This document shows, in pieces, positions 8,886 through 15,636 of a stretch of DNA of 18,077 bases. The translations under genes were made by a program, and so were the position numbers. The notes below the pieces were generated by a model. It had not been told where the DNA came from. It searched no databases and worked only from the letters and a program-made list of their open reading frames with translations. This DNA comes from CAYZEZ01 sp964477295 (GTDB taxonomy: Bacteria > Bacteroidota > Bacteroidia > Bacteroidales > SM23-62): positions 1 to 18,077 of the forward strand of contig CAYZEZ010000073.1 of the NCBI GenBank assembly GCA_964477295.1. Reading direction: 5' to 3'. How positions within the stretch are numbered: the first letter of the stretch is position 1; each line of letters begins with the position of its first letter.

Positions 8886-8999
8886 TTAGCCTCCAAATAT
8901 CAAGGTTTTAAGCAGGTCCCAATTTCTGAAGATCATTAGAAAGACGATAAAAGACAGGATAAATACTATCAGACTTTTAAGGAATTTTTTGTTTTTCAT
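8886..8999 (-). CDS. 37-residue single-span membrane peptide in the peptide-export operon
   Basis: Short reading frame from the ATG at 8997-8999 to the TAA at 8886-8888. It has a basic N-terminus (MKNKKFLK), one strongly hydrophobic helix (about residues 10-24) and a tail reading FRNWDLLKTLIFGG. The inferred topology is N-in with a short exported tail. It ends 5 bp before the adaptor start, and its last codons supply that gene's GGAGG, so the two are tightly coupled. The tail's N-W-D-x-x-K pattern resembles DWDNFKAGL near the C-terminus of the first precursor peptide, and the frame ends in Gly-Gly. I recognise no named family. It could be an immunity peptide, an exporter accessory subunit or a secreted peptide in its own right. 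Gene-like spacing and membrane-protein composition support it being real. Confidence 0.72.
   Translation of the reverse strand: MKNKKFLKSLIVFILSFIVFLMIFRNWDLLKTLIFGG
8890..8894 (-). promoter_or_regulatory. Shine-Dalgarno-like GGAGG for the adaptor gene
   Basis: GGAGG on the minus strand ends 9 nt before the adaptor ATG and overlaps the final GGA-GGC codons of the small peptide gene. It is a notable site because the other starts in this window lack a clear purine-rich ribosome site. It fixes the adaptor start at 8880. Confidence 0.6.
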
Positions 9000-9027
9000 G
9001 TTGACGTATTTTTATTGATTCAGTTTG

Positions 9028-9066
9028 AAAAATCCGCGGAGTGGAATCACTTCCGGCTCCGCAGAT
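9028..9066 (-). terminator. Rho-independent terminator after the three precursor genes
   Basis: Read on the minus strand, ATCTGCGGAG (9066-9057) pairs with CTCCGCGGAT (9041-9032), ten pairs with one G-U. An inner GGAA-GTGA-TTCC hairpin sits in the loop, and the stem is followed by TTTTT (9032-9028). It begins about 10 nt after the stop codon of the third precursor gene and ends only about 30 nt before the small membrane-peptide gene. No separate promoter is evident in that gap. It therefore probably acts as a partial terminator that keeps the exporter genes less expressed than the precursors. Confidence 0.82.
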
Positions 9067-9075
9067 AATAAAAAT

Positions 9076-9264
9076 TTAAAAATTAAGGAACAATGAGTTC
9101 CTTACATACAGATCAACCAGGTATGGTTCTACTTTGCTTACGATTTCAACACCTATGGCAATCGGGAGAAAAATCAGATTTTGCTGAGTATTCCCTCCAA
9201 TGGTTTTAATAGACTCATCAACAGATAGTTGATTGAATTTTAAAAACTGTTTTGATGATATCAT
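9076..9264 (-). CDS. Double-glycine precursor peptide 3
   Basis: 62-residue precursor when started at the ATG at 9262-9264. A longer upstream start would overlap the preceding precursor gene and add residues that do not look like a leader. The leader ends in LSVDESIKTIGG with the glycine pair at 23-24, the recognition site for C39 peptidases. The predicted core is 38 residues, rich in Ile, Val and Leu (NTQQNLIFLPIAIGVEIV at its start) and ending in a Tyr/Leu/Phe-rich tail with no Cys. It lies 11 bp after precursor 2 and just before the terminator. The function of the core is unknown. A bacteriocin-like or signalling peptide is plausible from context only. Confidence 0.78.
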   Translation of the reverse strand: MISSKQFLKFNQLSVDESIKTIGGNTQQNLIFLPIAIGVEIVSKVEPYLVDLYVRNSLFLNF

Positions 9265-9275
9265 AAGTGTTGTTT

Positions 9276-9470
9276 TTAATTGTTTTCCATATTCATCACG
9301 AAATCTGTACAAGCCATTGTTGTTCCCAGTCCGTTATTATACCCATAGTAGATTTGTATTGCAAAAAAACGAAGGGCTCTTCCGGCGTCGAAGGCAAACC
9401 CACCTCCCATGGTGCCGGTCAGTTCATTGGCAGACAGCTCTTTCAGGCTGTTTTTTACTAAGTTTTTCAT
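9276..9470 (-). CDS. Double-glycine precursor peptide 2
   Basis: 64-residue precursor starting at the ATG at 9468-9470, preceded by an AT-rich non-coding gap of 43 bp. The leader MKNLVKNSLKELSANELTG leads into TMGG, with the glycine pair at 22-23. The predicted core is 41 residues. It begins GFAFDAGRALRFFAIQIYYG, is glycine- and aromatic-rich, has a GxxxGxG pattern (Gly43, Gly47, Gly49) like helix-helix contacts in two-peptide bacteriocins, and carries one Cys (Cys54). The C-terminus is acidic and Asn-rich (MENN). It lies between the other two precursor genes and upstream of the exporter. The leader call is strong, the activity unknown. Confidence 0.83.
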   Translation of the reverse strand: MKNLVKNSLKELSANELTGTMGGGFAFDAGRALRFFAIQIYYGYNNGLGTTMACTDFVMNMENN

Positions 9471-9513
9471 TGATTTGATTTTTAATTTAATAACATGATA
9501 CAGTATATAGGGA

Positions 9514-9696
9514 TCAGTTTTTAATTTCAGGCTTTCCCAATAAACCGGCCTTGAAATTATCCCAGTCGCTGATAATCTCAGAAATTGCCGCCCCGGCTGC
9601 TGCAACAAAAATTGGCAGCAAAATCGGACACCCTCCGTTTATACCGATTAATTCCTTTTTGTTTAATGGTTTAAGACCATTTTGTAAAGTTTCCAT
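9514..9696 (-). CDS. Double-glycine precursor peptide 1, bacteriocin-like
   Basis: 60-residue precursor starting at the ATG at 9694-9696. The extra residues from a more upstream start are hydrophobic and not leader-like. The leader METLQNGLKPLNKKELIG ends in INGG, with the glycine pair at 21-22. The predicted 38-residue core starts with Cys23 and Pro24. It has a hydrophobic Ala-rich helix (ILLPIFVAAAGAAISEII) and then SDWDNFKAGLLGKPEIKN. A helix followed by a D-W-D-x-F-K-x-G-L tail is a composition I associate with class II bacteriocin-like peptides of Bacteroidota. It is the first gene of the precursor/exporter cluster, so it is probably nearest the promoter. Confidence 0.86.
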   Translation of the reverse strand: METLQNGLKPLNKKELIGINGGCPILLPIFVAAAGAAISEIISDWDNFKAGLLGKPEIKN

Positions 9697-10170
9697 GTTT
9701 TCAGATTTTAAGTTTAACAATAGCAGGAGTACAATACTGGCCACGTATAGATCCTGCAGGTTTCATATCCAGCCAGATCAATTTTTGAAAAAAACGTTTT
9801 CTATTCCTTAATGACAAAATGGTGAGGATATCGAAGAAGAAGAAGGGATAATTTTTATTTGGTTCTGTAATGTCTTGATAAAGAGAATGTAAAGGATTAA
9901 GATTTTTGATCAGAATTTATGCTTAACCTCAATAGTCACAATGTTGGCTTCAAAATTTTATCATTTTGTGATGTAAAATATTCCTTCCGGAATAAATTAC
10001 CGGGAGAAGTGGAAGAATGATACGTTTGAGAGACAGGGGAATAATAAATCAGGAATTCAATGTTTATTTCTTCGGGCTCTTTTAAGGATAGCAGAACCAG
10101 AATAATTGGTCTTCTTCGAGTGCATGGATAGATCTTGATAATAATTCTTTGGCGAATATTGAAGTTATTA
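9697..10170. other. Non-coding stretch upstream of the precursor genes
   Basis: About 470 bp between the oxidoreductase stop and the first precursor ATG. It must contain the promoter of the peptide cluster, but I see no convincing full promoter. The best candidate on the minus strand is ATTG, 19 nt, then TAAATTCT (near 9942-9912), with only partial consensus matches. Short frames on both strands (about 20 codons) lack any protein-like pattern. No long repeat or strong hairpin is evident. Confidence 0.5.
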
Positions 10171-11682
10171 CTACAACTCCCAACCCTTCCTGTATTCCCT
10201 GAAAAAGTATTGGTTCGCCCCGGGAACATTGGTTATTTTCATATTCCCGCTATCGTATTCAATTTTTTTGCCTGACCTTAAGGCAACTGCTCCAAGGAGA
10301 ATAGTCTCTGTCACCGGTCCGGCCTTAAGGAATGTCCCGTGTGATTGTGAACCATTTTTAAAAGCATCGATCCAGACCCGGCTGTTTCTATTTGCTACTC
10401 TTTGCGGCAGTTCTGACGAGCCGGTGAATTCAATCATTTTTTTCTCGGGAAGGATACGGGGCTCATCACAAAGAAAACTGGCCAGGATCTTACCTTTGTC
10501 ACCGATGAACATCATTCCCTCTGCCGGGAGATCCTTGTTCTCAGCTTCAAGTTCATCCGGTGTTTCAGGTTTCATTCCTCCATCGTACCAGAATAATTTG
10601 AAGGCAGGTAACTTTGCCTGTGCGGGGAATTTAAATTTTACAATGCAGGAGTATGGGAAGGCCACATTGTTGTTTTCGCGGTGGCTCACATGGTTATCGG
10701 TAATGCTTGTGGTGGTTCCATATGCCTGGGCGCTAAGAGGGGCCGTGTTGATCCCGAATTTCAGGAACAGGGGCCAAAGGCTGTAATGTCCCATATCCGC
10801 GATGCTGCCTCCTCCGAAGTCATACCATCCCCGGAATACTGCATTGGTATAGTTGGGATGGTAGGGGCGGTCGGGTACCGGTCCAAGCCACAGGTCCCAA
10901 TCAAATCCGCCGGGGACAGGTGGTTTATCGGTCGGATTGGCAGTCCATTGCTGCCAGACCGGCCGGTTCGACCAGTTATGTATCTCCAGCAGGTTGCCAA
11001 TGGCTCCTCGCTGGATCCAATCCAGGGCCACATCATATCCGTTGTGGTCACTCCATGCAAGCAGATGTGTGCTAACGCCGGTTTTTCTTGCCGTTTCGAT
11101 GGTCAGCATTGCTTCATGCATCCTGTTAGCAATGGGTTTATGAATCACAACATGCCTGCCTTTTTTCATGGCTGCAATGGAGACGGTAGCATGGAGATGA
11201 TCCGGGGTCATGATCTTCACGGCATCTATGTCCTGCTCCTTTTCAAGCAGCTCCCTGAAATCGCTATACGAAGCACATCCCGCATATTTACCTTTTGCAT
11301 TTTGACTGGCATAATAAGACTCGACTATTTCCTTCCCAATGTCACGGCCCCCGGGAATTCCGTCAAATTTTTCTCCCCAGGTTGGGTCTTCCAGGACTTC
11401 TCTAACACTGTCCCGGATCCCATGCAACGACCAATCGACATAATTTGTTGTAAACTTGTTAGGATCACAGACAGATGTGATCTGCACATCAGGCTCTCTT
11501 AATAGTGAAATCATTTCCCTGATCCCCTGGGTTCCAATTCCAATATATGCTATATTAAGTTTATCACTGGGGGCAATATGATTCAGACCCCCCAGCACAT
11601 GTCTGGGGACAATGGTAAATGCGGTAGCTGCCGCCGTAGTCCCGACAAATTGCCTGCGGTTGATCTTTTTCTTCGGATTCAT
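10171..11682 (-). CDS. Tat-exported Gfo/Idh/MocA-family oxidoreductase
   Basis: 503-residue oxidoreductase of the Gfo/Idh/MocA family, the NAD(P)-dependent enzymes that act mostly on sugars and polyols. A twin-arginine signal (NRRQFVGT, residues 8-15) and hydrophobic stretch run to about residue 31, ending VPRHVLGG. The Rossmann motif GIGTQG is at 48-53. The family's E-K-P signature reads HKP at 181-183, so the Lys is kept and Glu is replaced. Downstream come the dehydratase-like C-terminal domain and conserved stretches such as GGGSIADMGHY. Tat export implies folding with its cofactor in the cytoplasm and action in the periplasm. Bacteroidota encode many such secreted members near carbohydrate genes. 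The substrate cannot be read from the sequence. No co-transcribed partner is seen, since the peptide cluster lies 470 bp downstream. Confidence 0.93.
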   Translation of the reverse strand: MNPKKKINRRQFVGTTAAATAFTIVPRHVLGGLNHIAPSDKLNIAYIGIGTQGIREMISLLREPDVQITSVCDPNKFTTNYVDWSLHGIRDSVREVLEDPTWGEKFDGIPGGRDIGKEIVESYYASQNAKGKYAGCASYSDFRELLEKEQDIDAVKIMTPDHLHATVSIAAMKKGRHVVIHKPIANRMHEAMLTIETARKTGVSTHLLAWSDHNGYDVALDWIQRGAIGNLLEIHNWSNRPVWQQWTANPTDKPPVPGGFDWDLWLGPVPDRPYHPNYTNAVFRGWYDFGGGSIADMGHYSLWPLFLKFGINTAPLSAQAYGTTTSITDNHVSHRENNNVAFPYSCIVKFKFPAQAKLPAFKLFWYDGGMKPETPDELEAENKDLPAEGMMFIGDKGKILASFLCDEPRILPEKKMIEFTGSSELPQRVANRNSRVWIDAFKNGSQSHGTFLKAGPVTETILLGAVALRSGKKIEYDSGNMKITNVPGANQYFFREYRKGWEL

Positions 11683-11746
11683 AAGTATCTGGTTTAATAT
11701 GAGTTATTTACAAGAGGCTTGAAGATCTACATTACTTCTTATTTTT

Positions 11747-11776
11747 CTAATATACAAAATTGGTAAGGAAGTCAAA
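11747..11776 (-). promoter_or_regulatory. Candidate promoter of the Gfo/Idh/MocA gene
   Basis: On the minus strand TTTG (11776-11773) is followed by an 18-nt spacer and TATATTAG (11754-11747), which matches six of eight positions of TAnnTTTG. The spacing is near that of known Bacteroidota promoters, and the implied leader is about 60 nt. Consensus evidence only. Confidence 0.4.
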
Positions 11777-12029
11777 CATGATTCAATCATTTATACCAGG
11801 TTTATTCCATTCTGTTCAGAATAACAGTTTGACTTAAATTAATGGATACTTATGCCTCCGGTCAGGCGCGATTGAATGACAGTTGCAGATTTCATGATCA
11901 CAAAATTATTTAAATTACAAATAGTATAAATATTTATTTAAACCTCTATAAAATACAATCAAATATATAAAAACAATATAAATGTAGAATAATATTATAT
12001 AATAAAGGGGGGTGAAAGAAAAAAATAAA

Positions 12030-12037
12030 TAGATTTG
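12030..12037 (+). promoter_or_regulatory. Candidate -7 box upstream of the porin gene
   Basis: TAGATTTG matches TAnnTTTG exactly and lies 35 bp before the porin ATG. No TTTG element is present at the expected -33 distance, where the sequence is AAAGGGGGG, so an activator may be needed or the match may be chance. Confidence 0.35.
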
Positions 12038-12072
12038 TGAAGACACTTAATATTAATTAAAATCTTGTTGGA

Positions 12073-12789
12073 ATGAAAAGAATTACTTCTTTATTGTTGA
12101 TCCTGTTTGCATTTGCAATACTCATGGCCACTATGATGCCAGCCAGTGCACAGGATGAGGAACATGTTTCACCGATTAGTATTGGAGCGGATATTATGAG
12201 CCGATATGTTTGGAGAGGATTGGATTATGGTGCAGCACCAAGTATTCAGCCTTACATGGAGTTGGGATTAGGAAACTTTGCCATAGGTGCATGGGGAGCA
12301 TATGCCACTTCACTCAGTGCCAATAACCTGTTGGGGGTGCAGGAGGTGGACCTCTATGCAACATATACCATTGCAGACTTGATTACAGTAGGTGTAACTG
12401 ACTATTTTTTCCCGGTTGAAACAGATTACAACTATAACTATTTTGATTATGGCAGCGATACCAGCCTGCACGTGATGGAGGGAATGGTTGCTTTTAACGG
12501 ACTTGCGGATTTTCCGTTGACTTTCTTGGCAGGGGTTAACCTGATGAACGATGATGACAACTCAATGTACTTTGAGCTTGGTTATTCCTTCTCTTTTATC
12601 GATGTTTTTATCGGTGCGGGAAACGGAATATACCTGACTTCGGAAAGTAAATTCAACCTGGTTAATGTGGGTATATCGAAAAGCAGGGAAATAAAGATTA
12701 CGGATACATTTTCCCTCCCGGTTTCTGCCTCGCTGATTACCAATCCGGATGCAAAGCAGGTACATCTCGTATTTGGTATCTCATTCTAG
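12073..12789 (+). CDS. TorF-like (Gcw_chp) outer-membrane beta-barrel protein
   Basis: 238-residue putative porin resembling the TorF/Gcw_chp family. The signal peptide runs to ASA at 24-26, with cleavage expected before Gln27. The family hallmark SRYVWRGL lies near the mature N-terminus. The rest alternates short amphipathic strands (IGADIMSRYVW, FAIGAWGAYAT, EVDLYATYTI, MYFELGYSFSF, VFIGAGNGIYL) and ends HLVFGISF, with Phe as the last residue, typical of an outer-membrane barrel. In many bacteria, TorF-like genes lie beside P-II and ammonium-transporter genes, and a P-II relic follows here after 20 bp, so a role in nitrogen-compound uptake is plausible. This is the only clear plus-strand gene in the window. 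Confidence 0.8.
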   Translation: MKRITSLLLILFAFAILMATMMPASAQDEEHVSPISIGADIMSRYVWRGLDYGAAPSIQPYMELGLGNFAIGAWGAYATSLSANNLLGVQEVDLYATYTIADLITVGVTDYFFPVETDYNYNYFDYGSDTSLHVMEGMVAFNGLADFPLTFLAGVNLMNDDDNSMYFELGYSFSFIDVFIGAGNGIYLTSESKFNLVNVGISKSREIKITDTFSLPVSASLITNPDAKQVHLVFGISF

Positions 12790-12809
12790 TGTTATTCAGA
12801 AAATTCAGG

Positions 12810-12981
12810 ATGATGAAAAAGATTAAAGCGATATTCAGAAAAAACGAAATTCCAGGAAGTCAGGGATGCCTTGCATGAAACAGGTATTGATTTTATCACC
12901 AGGCGAATAGTGAACCAATACTACTGTTCTGGCAATAAAACCGGCTGCTCCCTTTTTGCCCTAAAGGAAATGCTTTGCTAA
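12810..12981 (+). pseudogene. Frameshifted, truncated P-II (GlnB/GlnK) relic
   Basis: Read as it stands, the frame from the ATG at 12810 (or 12813) gives MMKKIKAIFRKN and stops at the TGA at 12876-12878. Dropping one A from the six-A run at 12839-12844 restores MKKIKAIFRKTKFQEVRDAL followed by HETGIDFIT, a close match to the N-terminus of P-II nitrogen-signalling proteins. After that the shifted frame runs into RRIVNQYYC... and stops at 12979-12981, about 57 codons in, while P-II proteins are about 112 residues. The T-loop and the ATP-binding C-terminal half are absent. So the gene has a frameshift and has also lost its second half, making a simple sequencing error an insufficient explanation. 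It lies 20 bp after the porin gene in the same orientation, the expected place for a P-II partner. Confidence 0.78.
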
Positions 12982-12993
12982 CAGACAGCCGGT
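12936..12993 (-). terminator. Terminator of the lipoprotein genes, overlapping the P-II relic
   Basis: ACCGGCTG (12940-12947) and CAGCCGGT (12986-12993) form an 8-bp perfect stem. A nested stem CCTTT/AAAGG (12951-12955 and 12963-12967) sits inside the loop. In the minus direction the stem is followed by TTTATT. It begins 3 nt after the lipoprotein stop codon, as expected for a terminator, and it lies within the tail of the P-II relic. Confidence 0.55.
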
Positions 12994-12995
12994 AA

Positions 12996-13886
12996 TTAGC
13001 GTACTGTCAAATCGGTTTTGGCAGTAATGCTTGCCTCTCCTTTTTTATCATATAGAACGACTTCACAATGTACCGGATTCGTAATTACACCTTTTTTGAA
13101 GATAAGGTTGGCAGAAACCTGTTCTTTTACAGTACTTGCAGTGATTTCTTTCTCACCATACGATTCAAATAAATCACCTTGCGACAGCAACATTTTGCCA
13201 GCGTTGTCCTTTGCATTCAAGCTCATCCCGATAGACACAGTTCCTTCATCTTCATGGAATCCCGTCAGTCCTTCGAAGATGAGATACACCTTCTCATCAA
13301 AAGCTACCTCCTGGTCAGTAATGACCTTGTTGGTTTTACCTGAGAACAGGTAAACCTCGGTACATATTGCCAGGTTATTATCAACGATGATCTGGTCATT
13401 ATCCACCACTTCGAAAGGCATTTTTGCTGAAAATGTCCCTGTTCCCTTTTTATCCCAGACTTTTACAGTCAGCAAATAGTTGTTGCCGGATTGTATCGGT
13501 TTGGCAACCGTTAGCGTAGCTGCCAGCAATAGTGGCGAAAAGTCCAATCCCTCCGTGTAACCGGCATACAGGTCCTCTGTTTCCATTACGATCTCACCAG
13601 ACTCATTGGCAACATTCAATGACAGGCCCGGGAAAACAGCTTCACCAACCTTGGAAAATCCCTTTATATCGTTAAAGTTCATGTCAAACTCTTCGCCATA
13701 TATAAATGTATTTTTCTGGATTTGTCCATCCGCCATCGACAGATATACATCCTCACAGGTAAGACCGTTCCCAACTGTGGTTAGTCCTGTAATCAGGTCA
13801 GTATTTACAGATTTGCTGAAATTGCAGCTATGAAGAATTATTATTGTCGATACAATAGTAAGAATTTCTAAGTGTCTGTATTTCAT
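12996..13886 (-). CDS. Two-domain lipoprotein, paralogue A
   Basis: 296-residue predicted lipoprotein of unknown function. A hydrophobic signal ends in ILHSC with the lipidated residue at Cys21. The residues after Cys (NFSKS) carry no acidic surface-export signal. The mature part has two related halves, about 42-170 and 174-295. Each begins with C-x-x-VYL, contains a G-F then G-L/M-S-L-N segment and a DLY/DLF element, and ends with a W/Y-D-K-K-G strand followed by T/S-x-x-AK and a short beta strand. These look like two beta-sandwich domains. The gene upstream (13951-14859) encodes a full-length paralogue, so the domain was duplicated and then the gene. The family was not recognised, and a cell-surface or periplasmic binding role is only a guess. 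Confidence 0.85.
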   Translation of the reverse strand: MKYRHLEILTIVSTIIILHSCNFSKSVNTDLITGLTTVGNGLTCEDVYLSMADGQIQKNTFIYGEEFDMNFNDIKGFSKVGEAVFPGLSLNVANESGEIVMETEDLYAGYTEGLDFSPLLLAATLTVAKPIQSGNNYLLTVKVWDKKGTGTFSAKMPFEVVDNDQIIVDNNLAICTEVYLFSGKTNKVITDQEVAFDEKVYLIFEGLTGFHEDEGTVSIGMSLNAKDNAGKMLLSQGDLFESYGEKEITASTVKEQVSANLIFKKGVITNPVHCEVVLYDKKGEASITAKTDLTVR

Positions 13887-13950
13887 GGTTTTAAAGTATT
13901 AAGGTTAGTTAAAGAAATAGTCTGACCTGAAATCTCAATAATAATTATGA

Positions 13951-14859
13951 TTAAAATGGATCCTCTTTTTTATTAACAGTCAGCTCAGTTCTGGCAGTAA
14001 GACTTGCGTTGCTTTTCTTATCATAGAGGGTGATTTCGCAGTTTACCGGATTACTGATCTCACGTCTGTAAATAAATATTAAAGCGTATATGTTGGCTTC
14101 AAGTTCATTTGTGGAAGCTGCTCTGTGATAATCAGCATTATGCATATCAGTATAGTCCATGACGGTATCTCCTGCATGGTCTATCGCTATTGATCTCGAT
14201 CCAAAAATATATTCTCCATTTTCTTCCTGAAATCCGGCAACTTCATCAAAGTATATGGCAACTTGTTCATCCGAGTCAATTACCTGATCTGTAATTATCT
14301 GTTTGCTATCGGCTGAATAAAGATAAACCTCCGTACAGCTGGCCTGGTTCTTCACAACATTGATTTTGTCATTTTCAATGATACTAAATGGAAATGTTGC
14401 CGAAAATGTACCGCTACCTTTCTTATCCCAGATATTTACTGTGAGTACATAATCATTATTTGTTTGTAACGGGAAAACAATGGTAAGAATGGCTGAGAGG
14501 AGCAAGGGAGAATAATCCATCCCCTCCGTATCATTTATATACAGATCACCTGTTTTTACTATGGTATCACCCGTTTCGTATGTTATGAACATTGACAACC
14601 CGGGGAAAACACTTTCCCCTGTTTTTATGAATCCTTGTATGTTGCTGAAGTTAGCCCGAATGCTTTCACCATAAATGAACGTGTTACGCTCTATTTTATC
14701 CTGATTTATGGAAAGATATATCTCTTCACATGAAAGTCCGTTTCCGGTCGTTTTCAGACCTGGAACCGGTTCCGTATTTGATGATTTGCTGAAATTGCAG
14801 TCTTGCATCAAGATAAGAACTGCAGATACTACTGAAATAAAAGGGAGACTTGATTTCAT
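13951..14859 (-). CDS. Two-domain lipoprotein, paralogue B
   Basis: 302-residue paralogue of the next gene downstream. The signal peptide ends LILMQDC (Cys21) and both continue with NFSKS. Shared blocks along the whole length include NTFIYGE, VFPGLS, EG-D-SPLLL, VWDKKG/IWDKKG, GTFSA, CTEVYL and YDKK near the end. It has the same two-half layout, with repeats at about 42-172 and 175-296. The C-terminal half has diverged more than the N-terminal half. The C-terminus carries an extra charged tail (NKKEDPF). The genes are 64 bp apart, in the same direction, and probably form one transcript that ends at the hairpin after the second gene. Function unknown. Confidence 0.85.
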   Translation of the reverse strand: MKSSLPFISVVSAVLILMQDCNFSKSSNTEPVPGLKTTGNGLSCEEIYLSINQDKIERNTFIYGESIRANFSNIQGFIKTGESVFPGLSMFITYETGDTIVKTGDLYINDTEGMDYSPLLLSAILTIVFPLQTNNDYVLTVNIWDKKGSGTFSATFPFSIIENDKINVVKNQASCTEVYLYSADSKQIITDQVIDSDEQVAIYFDEVAGFQEENGEYIFGSRSIAIDHAGDTVMDYTDMHNADYHRAASTNELEANIYALIFIYRREISNPVNCEITLYDKKSNASLTARTELTVNKKEDPF

Positions 14860-14932
14860 AGTAATTTGATTTTATGGCTAATGAAAAATTTGCAATAAGT
14901 TATGAAATTATGCTGAGATAGCGAATCCTAAA

Positions 14933-15531
14933 TTAGTAATCACAGTCCCATAATTTCATATAATCGTCTCCGGGCAGGAATTCATCCTTTGTCTTTTGCA
15001 ATAATTCTGACAGTTCAGTTTCCAATTCTTCCTTTATTCGTGAGTATTCCGGGATGTCGAAAAGGTTATTCAACTGGTAGGGATCTTCCTGATTATCAAA
15101 CAATAACCACGGTCTGTCAAGGTCTTTCACATAGGTATATCGCCGGGTACGTACTTCCCTGTATTCTTTGCCCCCTTTTTCCCGGTTCCACTGATGAAGA
15201 GGTACAGGGCAAATGATCATGGCTGCTTTAATTTCCAACTCCTCCTTCCCGAATAGATATCCGGAAAAGTCGTTTCCTTCATCCGACCCGGGAATATCCA
15301 GACCGCACAATTGGCTACGGCCGTGGTAAAATTAACCGATTCACGAGCCAGGATATCGATGTTGGGTGTTTTTACTTGTTGGTTGCCTGCGTACCCGAGG
15401 TCCTGTGCCCGCTACTGGTCGGCAAAAACGAAGATCACATTGGGTTTAACTTTTGCGACAGGTTTCTGAGTAGAGGAGATAAGAGAAACAGCAAGCAGGA
15501 GGGGGTAAAACTGAAGATAAGCGGCTCTCAT
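14933..15531 (-). pseudogene. Decayed sulfatase gene with nonsense codon and internal deletion
   Basis: From the ATG at 15529-15531 the frame gives a signal-like N-terminus and then KPNVIFVFADQ, the classic start of a type I sulfatase. It hits a TAG at 15412-15414 (codon 40), where family members usually have Trp (ADQWRA). The frame then continues RAQDLGYAGNQQVKTPNIDI and LARESVNFTTAVANC, up to where the active-site motif C-x-P-x-R should begin. There it jumps, out of frame, into CGLDIPGSDEGNDFSGYLFG and the normal sulfatase C-terminus (RRYTYVKDLDRPWLLFDN, ending WDCDY). About 300 central residues, including the formylglycine cysteine and most metal ligands, are missing. The remnant open frame of 125 codons (14933-15310) is not a functional enzyme. 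Confidence 0.92.
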
Positions 15532-15636
15532 ATTATCGGTTTATATGTCTGATTATCATTTATTTTGGTTGATCAGTGAAGTAGTTTAAGAGTTGCGGGT
15601 GGGACCATGACTCTTTGCTTTAATGGCCAGCCGTCA

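Larger units (their letters stand above)
11683..12072. other. Divergent AT-rich intergenic region
   Basis: 390 bp between the minus-strand oxidoreductase and the plus-strand porin gene. The half nearer the porin (about 11900-12060) is extremely AT-rich, interrupted by a run of six G (12007-12012). It should hold the promoters of both genes. I see no gene, strong hairpin or long repeat in it. Confidence 0.6.

Noticed and set aside
9076..9312. Longer start for precursor 3 (78 residues)
   Set aside because: It would overlap the end of precursor 2 and place unrelated charged residues before a leader of normal length. The ATG at 9262-9264 gives a standard leader.
10071..10139. Minus-strand 22-codon basic peptide (starts MHSKKTNYSGS) in the leader region
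   Set aside because: There is no GG leader, no ribosome site and no link to the cluster. Length and composition are compatible with chance.
9936..10229. Minus-strand frame of 97 codons upstream of the precursor genes
   Set aside because: It starts inside the oxidoreductase gene in another frame, and its composition shows no leader, domain or membrane pattern. It is a shadow continuing into non-coding DNA.
10681..11502. Plus-strand frame of 273 codons opposite the oxidoreductase
   Set aside because: It is the antisense of a well-supported Gfo/Idh/MocA gene. The translated sequence has no recognisable motif and many scattered Cys, His and Pro.
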